The position numbers were made by a program, and so were the translations under genes. From Anaerolineaceae bacterium (GTDB lineage Bacteria; Chloroflexota; Anaerolineae; Anaerolineales; Anaerolineaceae): a DNA stretch of 58,417 bases. The stretch lies in the NCBI GenBank assembly GCA_018056725.1, contig JAGPFF010000011.1:1-58417 (forward strand), read 5' to 3'. Of this stretch, positions 24,217 through 32,576 are shown one piece after another; the first letter of the stretch is position 1; each line of letters starts with the position of its first letter. The notes under the pieces are model-generated. The model was not told the origin of the DNA. It saw nothing but the letters and a program-made list of their open reading frames with translations, and did no database searches.

Positions 24217-26157
24217 TCAACTATTAAGTTCGACTGGTGCCACACGGCGATGAATCGCCTTATGGAAGTCATGATCAAGTTTCATTCCCATTTTTTCTGC
24301 CAGTTTTTCAAGTGTGGTTTCAATTGAAAGTATTTCTTCGGCTGGCTCAAGTGACTTCCTGGCTTCCAGCATTCTGCCATCCGCGGTCAAATAATGTCCG
24401 CTTTGTTCCAACCAGGTGGTGGAGGGGAAAACTACATCGGCATTGGCTGTGAGCGAAGAAGCATAACTTGCCTGGACGACTTTGAACGGGATCTTTTCAA
24501 TTTCCTGAATCATCTTTTGCGACAGATCCCCATCACCAAGGGCAACAATGGCTGCCTTATAATCCGCAGGCTTGTAAGGAGTATCCAATCCGAGTTGGGA
24601 AGCAACCAGGCTGTTTGCTTCACCTTTCAAGCTGATCAGCTTTGCCCCAATCAAACCGGCAAATTCTCTCAATAATCCGAGATTTGCGCGCTGTCCATAA
24701 ACGATTACCGGATCAACGGCTGATGCAAGAATGAATGCCGCGTCCAGATAGTCTTCCGATTTTACTTTTGTGGAGGCAGCCATTGGATCAAGATCCGAGG
24801 CTTTAATATTGGTCTTTCCTTTTGCAAGACCCAGTTTGACCACTGCGGCTGAGATCGCCTTGAGGACATCATCAAAAGTACCGGCGGCAGGTTTGATCGT
24901 TTTGTTCGCCTGTTTATCGAGACCGTTTTCCTTTGAATCAATGACCACCAGATTCGTGCCTGATTGGAGATTTCTCTTGATGAAGAAGCCTGCAACCTGA
25001 TGATCCTTGACGAGATCCACACCTAAAACTAGAACGCCATTTGAAGTCGCAAGATCCGAGATCTTCGTTTCAAAGGGTTTACCCAGGCTCTCCGCGAAGG
25101 CAGCTGAAGAACTGGTAGCAAGACCCTCTTCCGTTGAGGTGATAAGAGAGGCTTTTACTTTGTCTGCCAGTAAATTTTTGAAAGCGTACAATGTTTCGAG
25201 CGGTTGCCTGGTGGAGATCATACCGGCTACGGCGCCCTTGGCTGAAATCAAACCATTTGCAGCTGTAGCAATGGCTTCATCCCAGGTGGCAGCTTTTAGG
25301 GCGCCATTCTTACGAACCATTGGGGTCACAATCCGATCGCATTTATCGGTCATAGGCTCGAAGCGACCGACTTCGCAGATAACACCTTCGTTGAAGGAAT
25401 CCTCCCAGTCACCATCCACGCGGACCAGCCGGTTATCCCGAGTGAAGACTTCAATACCACAACCGAGCGAGCAGCCAACACAAATGGTTCGTGTGGAATC
25501 AAATTTAACATCATGACCTTGGTAAGCGCTCCAACGATCGATGAGAGCGCCGGTCGGACAAACCTGAACACAAGACCCACAAGAGATACAGGTGCTTTCG
25601 CCGAGTGGAACTCCTGTATCCGCGACAAGGATGGAGCGGGCACCGCGTTCCTCAAAACCAAGGGTGTAGTTACCAACGAGCTCACCGCACGCACGCACAC
25701 ATCGCCGGCAGAGGATACAACGGTTATTCTCGAGAATGATAAACGGGTGGGAGGCATCAACAGGATAAGGCTGCCAGTTTGGCTGAAGCGGCCAATGGGT
25801 CATTCCTTCTCGGTAGGCTGCATTTTGCAGTTCACAATCTCCGCCACTCACCTGGCAATAGGGGCAGAAGTGATTCCGTTCACTGAAGATCAGGGTCAAC
25901 ACAAACTTTCGTGCGTCCAACACCTTCTTCGTGTTCGTCTTAATCACCATGTTATTGCTAACAGGCAGTGTACACGAAGGCTGCAATGTACGATACCCTT
26001 CTACTTCCACGAGGCAAAGACGACATCCTCCATAAGGCGTCAGATGGGGATGGTCGCACAATGTCGGAATGTCGACTCCGGCGCTTTGTGCCGCGCGAAG
26101 GACGGTTGTCCCTTCAGGAATTTCCAATGATTTTCCATCGATAGTAATCGTGACCAT
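24217..26157 (-). CDS. HoxU/NuoG-like Fe-S subunit with a degenerate molybdopterin-type domain
   Basis: A 646-residue electron-wire protein. Cluster ligands in order: [2Fe-2S] C34, C45, C48, C62; a His-Cys3 site in ERNHFCPYC...C (H96, C98, C101, C108), written as in HoxU; two ferredoxin-type [4Fe-4S] sites (C147/150/153/157 and C190/193/196/200); then C226, C229, C233, C261 of a NuoG-type N-terminal molybdopterin domain. Residues 270-600 follow the molybdopterin-oxidoreductase fold but are shorter than a full NuoG or formate dehydrogenase. HoxU itself stops near 240 residues. It probably joins the NuoF-like flavin subunits to HoxYH. No Mo/W cofactor genes are nearby. Confidence 0.9.
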   Translation of the reverse strand: MVTITIDGKSLEIPEGTTVLRAAQSAGVDIPTLCDHPHLTPYGGCRLCLVEVEGYRTLQPSCTLPVSNNMVIKTNTKKVLDARKFVLTLIFSERNHFCPYCQVSGGDCELQNAAYREGMTHWPLQPNWQPYPVDASHPFIILENNRCILCRRCVRACGELVGNYTLGFEERGARSILVADTGVPLGESTCISCGSCVQVCPTGALIDRWSAYQGHDVKFDSTRTICVGCSLGCGIEVFTRDNRLVRVDGDWEDSFNEGVICEVGRFEPMTDKCDRIVTPMVRKNGALKAATWDEAIATAANGLISAKGAVAGMISTRQPLETLYAFKNLLADKVKASLITSTEEGLATSSSAAFAESLGKPFETKISDLATSNGVLVLGVDLVKDHQVAGFFIKRNLQSGTNLVVIDSKENGLDKQANKTIKPAAGTFDDVLKAISAAVVKLGLAKGKTNIKASDLDPMAASTKVKSEDYLDAAFILASAVDPVIVYGQRANLGLLREFAGLIGAKLISLKGEANSLVASQLGLDTPYKPADYKAAIVALGDGDLSQKMIQEIEKIPFKVVQASYASSLTANADVVFPSTTWLEQSGHYLTADGRMLEARKSLEPAEEILSIETTLEKLAEKMGMKLDHDFHKAIHRRVAPVELNS

Positions 26158-26184
26158 TATCGAATCTCTCCTATCCTCAAGATC

Positions 26185-27819
26185 TTAAATTCTTTTTCCG
26201 CTCATCGGGCAGATACCCGTTGGGCATACTTTCAAACGAATGTGCGCTTCAACTTCTGCTCTAAAATGAGTGAGAATATCCCGAATTGGTGCGCCAGCGG
26301 TTTGACCCAGACCACAATTCGAAAGTTGATAGAGATTATCACTCAGCAGCATCAGGTCGTCCAGGTCCTGCATCTTCCCGGTTCCTTCAGAGATATTCGT
26401 CAGAATCTCATAAGCACGTTGGTTGCCAATGCGGCATGGGTTGCATTTGCCACAAGATTCCTTTCGGAAAAAGTTGAGCAGCACTTTAGCCAGATCAACG
26501 ACACAAGTATCTTCATCGCAGATCAATAAGGCACCAGAACCAAGGGCAACTCCGGCTTTGGCGAAGGAATCGAAATCCATCGGTGTATCTTGAAGGCTGG
26601 CAGGAACGATGGATCCAGAAGATCCGCCTGTTTGAGCCAACTTAAAGTGTTTGCCAGCTTTCATCCCTTTACCATAAATGGCAATCACTTCACGCAGCGT
26701 AATGCCCATCGGTACTTCAATTAGACCGGTTACATTTACATTGCCGAGAATTGTGTAAACCTTCGTTCCGGGGCTGGTGGCTGGACCAAAACTACGATAC
26801 CAATCTGCGCCATTGCGAAGAATGGGGGGCACATTGGCAAGCGTCTCAACGTTATTGACGAGGGTGGGTTTTCCCCACAAGCCGTTCGTGGTTGGATATG
26901 GTGGACGGGAACGAGGTTCACCGCGTTTTCCTTCGATGGATTCAATTAATGCGGTTTCTTCTCCGCAGATATAGGCACCGGCGCCACTATGAACATGCAA
27001 ATCAAAATTAAAATCCTTGCCAAAAATCTTTTCACCCAGAAAACCCATTTCTCGTGCCTGCGCGATGGCTTTTTTAACCCGCTCCTGAGCCAGGTTGTAT
27101 TCACCGCGAATGTACAGGTATCCTTCATCCGCGCCTACAGCATATCCAGCAATAATCAGGGCTTCGATTATCGAATGTGGATCGCCTTCCAGGATTAGTC
27201 GGTCTTTAAAAGTTCCGGGTTCGCTTTCATCAGCATTACATATGACGTATTTTTTTGTTCCTGGCGCTTTTTTTACGAACCGCCACTTGGTGCCAGTTGG
27301 AAAACCTGCACCACCACGACCGCGTAACCCGGATTTTTCGAGAGTAGAAAAAACCTCTTCAGGTGTCATTTCGGTGATGACCCGGGCTAACGCCTGGTAG
27401 CCATCATGGATAATGTAATCTTCGATGGAATCCGGATCAATGATGCCAGCTCGTTCGAGAACGATTCGCTGTTCTGCCGGAAGGGTGCCTTTACGCGTAG
27501 TTAACCAGGCAATCTTGCCCGAAAGTTCTTTGATTGGCGCCTGTAGATCTGCAGCGATTCTACCTTTGTAGAGGTGCTCTTCGACTAAATGATGGACTTG
27601 ATCTTTGTGCACGGGTCCATAAATTACGGCTTCAGGGTAAACAATGACCAGTGGAGCAGCATCATGCCTGCCAATATCACCTACCATTGAAAGAGAAATC
27701 TCATTTTCAAGACCAAAAGTAGTGATCTCACTTTGAAGGGCTTGAAATACTTCGTTGGCGCCTTTGGCAATACTTTCAGAATCACTGGAGACCAGGACCA
27801 TTGAACGGTAAGCTTTCAT
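26185..27819 (-). CDS. Second NuoF/HoxF-like flavin subunit, N-terminal cluster lost
   Basis: A 544-residue diaphorase subunit. The FMN/NAD(H) domain is intact (SGLRGRGGAGFPTGTKW, NADESEPGTFKDR, GAGAYICGEETALIESIEG), followed by an SLBB domain and the [4Fe-4S] site ESCGKCNPCRIGN with a later Cys in NCGLGQ. The N-terminal thioredoxin-like domain is present, but residues 11, 16 and 52, which are Cys in the neighbouring HndC-like paralogue, are Ser, Ser and His. The C-terminus ends shortly after KVCPTGICPMSGKRI and lacks the two-cluster ferredoxin domain of the paralogue. It should still bind FMN and a pyridine nucleotide. A GGAGG site precedes the ATG. Confidence 0.9.
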   Translation of the reverse strand: MKAYRSMVLVSSDSESIAKGANEVFQALQSEITTFGLENEISLSMVGDIGRHDAAPLVIVYPEAVIYGPVHKDQVHHLVEEHLYKGRIAADLQAPIKELSGKIAWLTTRKGTLPAEQRIVLERAGIIDPDSIEDYIIHDGYQALARVITEMTPEEVFSTLEKSGLRGRGGAGFPTGTKWRFVKKAPGTKKYVICNADESEPGTFKDRLILEGDPHSIIEALIIAGYAVGADEGYLYIRGEYNLAQERVKKAIAQAREMGFLGEKIFGKDFNFDLHVHSGAGAYICGEETALIESIEGKRGEPRSRPPYPTTNGLWGKPTLVNNVETLANVPPILRNGADWYRSFGPATSPGTKVYTILGNVNVTGLIEVPMGITLREVIAIYGKGMKAGKHFKLAQTGGSSGSIVPASLQDTPMDFDSFAKAGVALGSGALLICDEDTCVVDLAKVLLNFFRKESCGKCNPCRIGNQRAYEILTNISEGTGKMQDLDDLMLLSDNLYQLSNCGLGQTAGAPIRDILTHFRAEVEAHIRLKVCPTGICPMSGKRI

Positions 27820-27833
27820 GTTTTGTCTCCTCC

Positions 27834-28313
27834 TTAGTGATACTTTTGCAGGATGAATGGGACCTGGGATGGATCGACATTGCCATATATGTCATCATCT
27901 ACCAGCATGACCGGACCGACAGCACACACACCCAGGCAACTCGTGGTGAGGAGAGTCCATAAACCATCTTCTGTGGTTTCGTCCTCATGAATCTTAAGAA
28001 AATCCTGAATGGCTTGCCATACTTCACGTCCACCAGCTACATGGCAGGGGGCACTCTCACAGAACTGAATGACGTGTTTTCCACGAGGTTTGGTGGAAAA
28101 CATGCGGTAGAAACTGGCAACGGAAAAGAGCTGACTGCGTGGAACCCGTAATAATCGGCTTACTTCGTCGAGCGCTTCACCAGGAATGTAACCAATCTCA
28201 CGGTTGATATCATTCAAAATCGGAATTAATTCTTCTTGAGATGCTCCATGCCTGTTAATCGCAGCTTCTACTGCTGCGATCACAGCCTTACCATCTTTCT
28301 CGTTCACTGCCAT
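27834..28313 (-). CDS. Second NuoE/HoxE-like [2Fe-2S] subunit
   Basis: A 159-residue thioredoxin-like ferredoxin. Ligands lie in CESAPC (C-x4-C) and CLGVC (C-x3-C); the helical N-terminus contains INREIGYIPGEALDEVSRLL. It belongs with the NuoF-like gene 14 bases downstream, as HoxE pairs with HoxF or NuoE with NuoF. The locus already has another NuoE-type gene (31133-31654), so this is a duplicated module. It has a GGAGGA ribosome site and follows the HndC-like gene after 57 bases, the largest gap in the structural run. Confidence 0.92.
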   Translation of the reverse strand: MAVNEKDGKAVIAAVEAAINRHGASQEELIPILNDINREIGYIPGEALDEVSRLLRVPRSQLFSVASFYRMFSTKPRGKHVIQFCESAPCHVAGGREVWQAIQDFLKIHEDETTEDGLWTLLTTSCLGVCAVGPVMLVDDDIYGNVDPSQVPFILQKYH

Positions 28314-28370
28314 GTACTTCCTCCTCCAGATAGAATAGATTCGTAGTAGCAGATTTGAAGCGATTAAGTC

Positions 28371-30152
28371 TTATTTGATCACGATGGCATTGAAATTACA
28401 TACTTGCATGCAAATGCCACAACGGATGCAAACATCCGGATCAATCACATGAGTCATGCGGCGCTCTCCAGAAATGGCATTTGCCGGGCAGTTACGGGCG
28501 CAAACGGTACATCCGGTGCATACGCCATCAATTATTTCGTAGCGGATGAGCGCTTTGCAAACTTTTGCCGGACAGCGTTTTTCAAAAATATGCGCCTCAT
28601 ATTCCTCACGGAAATGTTTGAGGGTGGAGATGACTGGTGTTGGTGCGCCTTGACCTAGACCACAAAGGCTGTCTTCTTTAATTTGGGCACAGAGATATTC
28701 AAGAGTTTCAATATCGTCAGGCTGTCCTTTCCCATTGCAAATTCGCTCAAGGATTTCCAGAATCCGACGAGTGCCTACCCGACAGGGTGTGCATTTTCCA
28801 CAACTTTCGTCTTGGGTAAAGTCCATGAAGAATCTGGCGATATCCACCATGCAGGTTTCGTCATCCATAATCACCAGACCACCTGAACCCATCATGGAAC
28901 CGGCTTGCGTAAGCGCTTCGTAATCTACTGGAAGATCAAGATAGGATTCCGGCAGACATCCACCCATTGGTCCACCGGTTTGGATGGCTTTGAAACCTTT
29001 ATCATCTTTTATACCGCCGCCAACGTCGTAAACAATCTCACGAAGGGTCAATCCGAAGGGGATTTCAATCAGACCGGTGTGTTTAACATCCCCTGCCAGA
29101 GCAAAAGTTTTGGTGCCTTTAGATTTTTCGGTGCCCATGCTGGCATACCAGTCTGCACCGCGAAAAATAATTTGCGGGATATTCGCGTAGGTTTCGACAT
29201 TGTTGATGTTGGAGGGTTTGCCAAAAAGTCCTTTGACAGCCGGGAAGGGTGGACGCGGACGGGGTTCACCGCGCTGACCTTCAATAGAACCCATGAGGGC
29301 AGTCTCTTCGCCACAAACGAAGGCTCCAGCACCCATGCGCACTTCAAGATCAAAGCTGAAATCAGTGCCCAGAATGTTCTTGCCAAGCAAACCGAAGTTG
29401 CGTGCCTGTTGAATGGCAATTCGTAAGGTTCTGACGGCGATGGGATACTCCGCGCGGCAGTAAATGTAGCCCTGGTTAGAGCCAATAGCATACGCACCAA
29501 TGATCATACCCTCGATCACGGAGTGGGGATCACCTTCAAGAACACGGCGGTTCATAAACGCGCCAGGATCACCTTCATCCGCGTTGCAAATGACGTATTT
29601 CGGGGTATCTTTGCTGGCGCGGCAAAATTGCCATTTCTTGCCAGTCGGAAAACCAGCTCCTCCACGCCCCCGTAAACCTGACTTTAACACTTCATCAATG
29701 ACCTGTTCGGGGGTTAATTCTGAGAGCACTCTGCCTAAGGCTTGATAACCATCTTCAGCAATATAGTCTTCAATATTTTCGGGGTCAATTTTTCCACAAT
29801 TTCTGAGCACAACCCGAATTTCTTTCAAGGTTGGGGCACTTAATTCTTCATCGCTGAAAACCTTTTCCTGGGCGACAAATTTTTGAGCCACGCGCCCTTT
29901 TAAGAAATGTTCTTCAACAAGATATGCCATATCATCTGGAGTCAGGTTGCTATAATGAACCCCTTCAGGATAAACCATGATTTCAGGACCATGATCGCAG
30001 CCGCCAATACGAGAGGTCTCCAACACCTGTACTTCGTCGATGAGACCCTGTGCTACCAGCTCATCCTGCAGGGCATCCATGACTTCATGGGCACCCTTAT
30101 TCAAACAAGCGGGATCTACACAAACCAATACATGAGAGCGATAATACTTCAT
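28371..30152 (-). CDS. HndC/HydB-like NuoF subunit with C-terminal 2[4Fe-4S] ferredoxin domain
   Basis: A 593-residue flavin subunit of the type found in bifurcating hydrogenases. In order: an N-terminal thioredoxin-like domain with C11, C16 and C52 (a fourth cysteine expected near residue 48 is Arg); the NuoF FMN/NAD domain (SGLRGRGGAGFPTGKKW, NADEGDPGAFMNR, GAGAFVCGEETALMGSIEG); SLBB; the [4Fe-4S] motif ESCGKCTPCRVGT; and a ferredoxin domain with CTGCTVCARNC and CIRCGICMQVC. This layout is that of HydB/HndC, where flavin-based bifurcation between NAD(H) and ferredoxin is thought to occur. Confidence 0.93.
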   Translation of the reverse strand: MKYYRSHVLVCVDPACLNKGAHEVMDALQDELVAQGLIDEVQVLETSRIGGCDHGPEIMVYPEGVHYSNLTPDDMAYLVEEHFLKGRVAQKFVAQEKVFSDEELSAPTLKEIRVVLRNCGKIDPENIEDYIAEDGYQALGRVLSELTPEQVIDEVLKSGLRGRGGAGFPTGKKWQFCRASKDTPKYVICNADEGDPGAFMNRRVLEGDPHSVIEGMIIGAYAIGSNQGYIYCRAEYPIAVRTLRIAIQQARNFGLLGKNILGTDFSFDLEVRMGAGAFVCGEETALMGSIEGQRGEPRPRPPFPAVKGLFGKPSNINNVETYANIPQIIFRGADWYASMGTEKSKGTKTFALAGDVKHTGLIEIPFGLTLREIVYDVGGGIKDDKGFKAIQTGGPMGGCLPESYLDLPVDYEALTQAGSMMGSGGLVIMDDETCMVDIARFFMDFTQDESCGKCTPCRVGTRRILEILERICNGKGQPDDIETLEYLCAQIKEDSLCGLGQGAPTPVISTLKHFREEYEAHIFEKRCPAKVCKALIRYEIIDGVCTGCTVCARNCPANAISGERRMTHVIDPDVCIRCGICMQVCNFNAIVIK

Positions 30153-30175
30153 AACAATCAGCCTTTATTTCTTGA

Positions 30176-30544
30176 TTAGATATTGATGACGTTGCTGGTG
30201 ACGACCTTACCCTCAACCACATGTTCTTTCATAATCTTTCGGGCGACCTCGGGTGTCACTTTGCCATAGGTAACTTTCGGTTGTTCCCCAACGACAACCT
30301 GGACGATGGGTTCTTTCTCGCACATCCCAATGCAACCTGTTTGGGTCACGATGATACCGCTGATACCATCCTTTTCAATGGTTTCGAGAATTGCTTTCAT
30401 TGCGTCCCGAGCACCTGCCGCAATTCCACAGGTTCCCATACCGACGATAACCTGTACGGCACCAGAAGTTGCTTTCAATTCGCGTTTCTTTAAAGCTTCT
30501 TCGCGGGCTTTTTTTAGATCTTCAAGGCTTTTGATGGTTGTCAT
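30176..30544 (-). CDS. HndB-like [2Fe-2S] ferredoxin
   Basis: A 122-residue protein resembling subunit B of the NADP-reducing hydrogenase of Desulfovibrio (HndB). The N-terminal 28 residues are a basic helix; the thioredoxin-like fold then has GMGTCGIAAGARDAM (C39) and TQTGCIGMCEKEP (C71, C75). Three cysteines are present, as in its relatives. It sits 23 bases before the HndC-like gene, the usual arrangement. It probably passes electrons within the hydrogenase complex; its exact place in the chain is not known. Confidence 0.88.
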   Translation of the reverse strand: MTTIKSLEDLKKAREEALKKRELKATSGAVQVIVGMGTCGIAAGARDAMKAILETIEKDGISGIIVTQTGCIGMCEKEPIVQVVVGEQPKVTYGKVTPEVARKIMKEHVVEGKVVTSNVINI

Positions 30545-30553
30545 TTTTATCTC

Positions 30554-31129
30554 CTAATTTAGGATAGTTACTGAATCGGGGGTAAATTGAGGGTTAGTCT
30601 CCAGAATTGTGGCTTCAATCATTTGCCGAATACAGTTGATGATACCTGGTTCGGTCATCGGTACATCCCCTAATTCTTGTTTTATAAGTTGATCATCAAA
30701 GGTCGATGTTTTACCGTTGAACCCGTATTCAAAAATCCAGTGAACTTTCGGGTTGGTTACGACCAGATGCAGGATGGTGGACACTAAATCACCAATGGGC
30801 ATGCGGTCAATATGGCTGCGCTGGAAATTGACCATCAACCGGGTTCCTTTGCCTACTGTAGACTGAATCTCCAGACCTCCATTACAGGATTCAGCCGCAA
30901 GTTTGAGCAGTGGAATTCCCAGACCTACTTTGCGGGTTGTCCGGCTGGTGACAAACGGATCCGTGACCTGGCTTACCATTTGTGGGCTCATCCCTCGACC
31001 ATTATCTTCAACAATCATTTGTAAAAGATCTTTCCTGCTATCTTCAAAGATGGATATTTTGATTTGGCTTGCTCCAGCAGCCAGACTGTTTTCGACGATG
31101 TCAAGCAGATGAAGCGAAAGTTCTCTCAC
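30554..31129 (-). CDS. Histidine-kinase-like ATPase domain protein of the hydrogenase cluster
   Basis: A 191-residue protein with a GHKL ATP-binding domain and no phosphoacceptor histidine domain. The N box is LLDIVENSLAAGAS, the G1 box is VEDNGRGMSP, and RTTRKVGLGIPLLKLAA and GKGTRLMVNF follow. The C-terminal 75 residues are unrecognised and contain one cysteine. It lies between the HndA-like and HndB-like genes, a position where such ATPases recur in bifurcating-hydrogenase operons of Firmicutes and Thermotogae. Its role (regulatory kinase or assembly ATPase) is unknown. It has a four-base gap from the HndA-like gene. Confidence 0.85.
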   Translation of the reverse strand: MRELSLHLLDIVENSLAAGASQIKISIFEDSRKDLLQMIVEDNGRGMSPQMVSQVTDPFVTSRTTRKVGLGIPLLKLAAESCNGGLEIQSTVGKGTRLMVNFQRSHIDRMPIGDLVSTILHLVVTNPKVHWIFEYGFNGKTSTFDDQLIKQELGDVPMTEPGIINCIRQMIEATILETNPQFTPDSVTILN

Positions 31130-31132
31130 AAG

Positions 31133-31654
31133 TTATTCAATACCTTCCTGAATGGGTTTAAGAACCTGGGGTAGTTTATTTGGACGAACACGACCCATCA
31201 CATTCTCATCAACCACTACAACCGGCGCTTGAGAACAGGCACCCACACAGCGGCAAACCTCAAAGGTGATGTTGCCATCTTTGGTGGTCTGACCCGGCTC
31301 AACCCCCAACAATTGTTTGGTCTTTTCGATCAATGCCGGGGTGCCGCCAACATAACAGGCAGTTCCCATGCAGAACTTAACCGTATGCCTTCCACGGGGT
31401 GTGGTGGTGAAAAAGGAATAAAAAGAAACGACTCCATGAACTCTCGAATAGGGAACGTGAAGTCGCTCGGCAACGTATTCTTGCATTGGCTCACTGATAA
31501 ATCCGATAGCCGACTGCAGTTCATTCAACACGACCATCGTCGCGCCAGGTATTTCTTTGTATTGTTCGATGATAGTGTCAATTACCGCTTTTTTATCGGG
31601 GATACCGAGTGGCTCGTTCTTGGGGTAAGTTCTGGTCACAGAAGTAGCGGTCAT
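31133..31654 (-). CDS. HndA/HydC-like NuoE [2Fe-2S] subunit
   Basis: A 173-residue NuoE-type ferredoxin, the first gene of the structural run. The cluster ligands are in CMGTAC (C-x4-C, FCMGTACYVGG) and CRCVGAC (C-x3-C form CVGAC). The helical N-terminus has LQSAIGFISEPMQEYVAERL and the HGVVSFYSFF segment shared by NuoE proteins. It partners the HndC-like NuoF subunit. GGAG lies five bases before the ATG, and a candidate promoter with two palindromes lies in the 153-base gap upstream. Confidence 0.93.
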   Translation of the reverse strand: MTATSVTRTYPKNEPLGIPDKKAVIDTIIEQYKEIPGATMVVLNELQSAIGFISEPMQEYVAERLHVPYSRVHGVVSFYSFFTTTPRGRHTVKFCMGTACYVGGTPALIEKTKQLLGVEPGQTTKDGNITFEVCRCVGACSQAPVVVVDENVMGRVRPNKLPQVLKPIQEGIE

Positions 31655-31705
31655 AGAAACTCCATTTAGACAAAAATATTTGCAGGCGTAATTCCCACGC
31701 TGATT

Positions 31706-31734
31706 AGTGTATCCAGTTCAGAGTGAACAGGTAA
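31706..31734 (-). promoter_or_regulatory. Candidate promoter with palindromic operator for the hydrogenase structural genes
   Basis: On the minus strand, TTACCT (31729-31734) and TACACT (31706-31711) are separated by exactly 17 bases. The spacer contains a perfect palindrome, GTTCA-N3-TGAAC (31716-31728). The boxes are only moderate matches, but a 13-base palindrome inside a promoter spacer is a classic repressor position. It lies in the 153-base gap between the PHP gene and the HndA-like gene, which otherwise shows no gene. Confidence 0.4.
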
Positions 31735-31739
31735 TTACC
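31730..31739. promoter_or_regulatory. Second palindrome, GGTAATTACC
   Basis: A perfect 10-base palindrome one base from the GTTCA-N3-TGAAC element. It overlaps the candidate -35 box and could be a separate binding site. No match to a Rex or FNR consensus was seen. Confidence 0.3.
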
Positions 31740-31807
31740 AAATGTCATCAATAGCGATGCTACATATCCGATGTGAAAAGATACTTATATATTTTACTGT
31801 AAAAATA

Positions 31808-32548
31808 TTATTCAAGGACTTCAAATCCTCTTTCGTTCTGACCCTTCAATGCCATGGAAATCTCCAGGATGCTGGGTTCTAAAATATGGAAAATCAATGT
31901 GCCTAAAAACTCCTCCAGGCGGTGAACATCGCCATTCTGAATAATTGGCAGGCTTCCAATTCCGGGGATTTGCACTCTAGCCTGGGCAGGGGTGATATGC
32001 CGGGAAATCTCAACAGCTGGAAAGGGAATATCCGGTGGAATAAAACCCAAATTTTCGATTAATCCAAAAGCTTTGCGGTTGATATGAGCGGGGATAAACA
32101 GACCACCCATTTCAGTTACCCGTTCAAAAGCCTGATTCAAAGACATTGAGGAGGACGTAATCAATAATCGTTCTTCAGAACGTAAGAATTCTCCAGTTTC
32201 ATCTACAACAAATTGCTCGCCAAAGTGTTCAGGTTGATTCTTGATATCCGGCAAGGTTTTGTTAACGAGATCCTGAAAATAATTAATTTGTTCAAGAGAA
32301 TCAAAAAGGCACAAGGAGTGGACTTCCTCTTTTGTTTGAAGTTCCATCCCTGGAAGAACCACCAAATCTGTCCCTAGAGCTGCTTTTTTAACCGCCACGT
32401 AATTGGCACTGGAATTGTGATCGGTGATGGCGATCAAATGGATACCGCGTTCAAGAGCGGTTTCAACTATGAGAGGGGGAATTAATTCGACCTCCGCACA
32501 GGGAGATAAAACTGTATGAACGTGGAGGTCAGCCCGAAAAGTTTGCAA
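31808..32548 (-). CDS. PHP-domain phosphoesterase
   Basis: A 246-residue metal-dependent phosphoesterase of the PHP superfamily. Ligand motifs are ADLHVHTVLSPCAE at the N-terminus, AITDHNS, a Glu in LPGMELQT, PAHINRKAFG and the closing NGDVHRLEE. The start is TTG at 32548: an in-frame stop lies four codons upstream, and any later start would remove the first metal-binding motif. The ribosome site is weak, so expression may be low. It lies after two DRTGG genes and a CBS-HATPase gene in the same direction, a set that recurs beside bifurcating hydrogenases. The substrate is unknown. Confidence 0.87.
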   Translation of the reverse strand: MQTFRADLHVHTVLSPCAEVELIPPLIVETALERGIHLIAITDHNSSANYVAVKKAALGTDLVVLPGMELQTKEEVHSLCLFDSLEQINYFQDLVNKTLPDIKNQPEHFGEQFVVDETGEFLRSEERLLITSSSMSLNQAFERVTEMGGLFIPAHINRKAFGLIENLGFIPPDIPFPAVEISRHITPAQARVQIPGIGSLPIIQNGDVHRLEEFLGTLIFHILEPSILEISMALKGQNERGFEVLE

Positions 32549-32576
32549 GTCTGGTTCTTATTGAAATAAAGATTAA

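Noticed and set aside
25513..26130. 205-residue plus-strand open frame opposite the HoxU/NuoG-like gene
   Set aside because: The opposite strand encodes all cluster motifs; this frame has no recognisable domain and low-complexity charged sequence.
22201..31654. [FeFe]-hydrogenase catalytic subunit
   Set aside because: Expected because of the HndABC-like genes, but no H-cluster cysteine motifs occur in any frame; the catalytic subunits are HoxY/HoxH-like.
31655..31807. Rex-type redox operator in the hydrogenase leader
   Set aside because: A TGTGAA-like half site is present, but there is no inverted partner at the proper distance.
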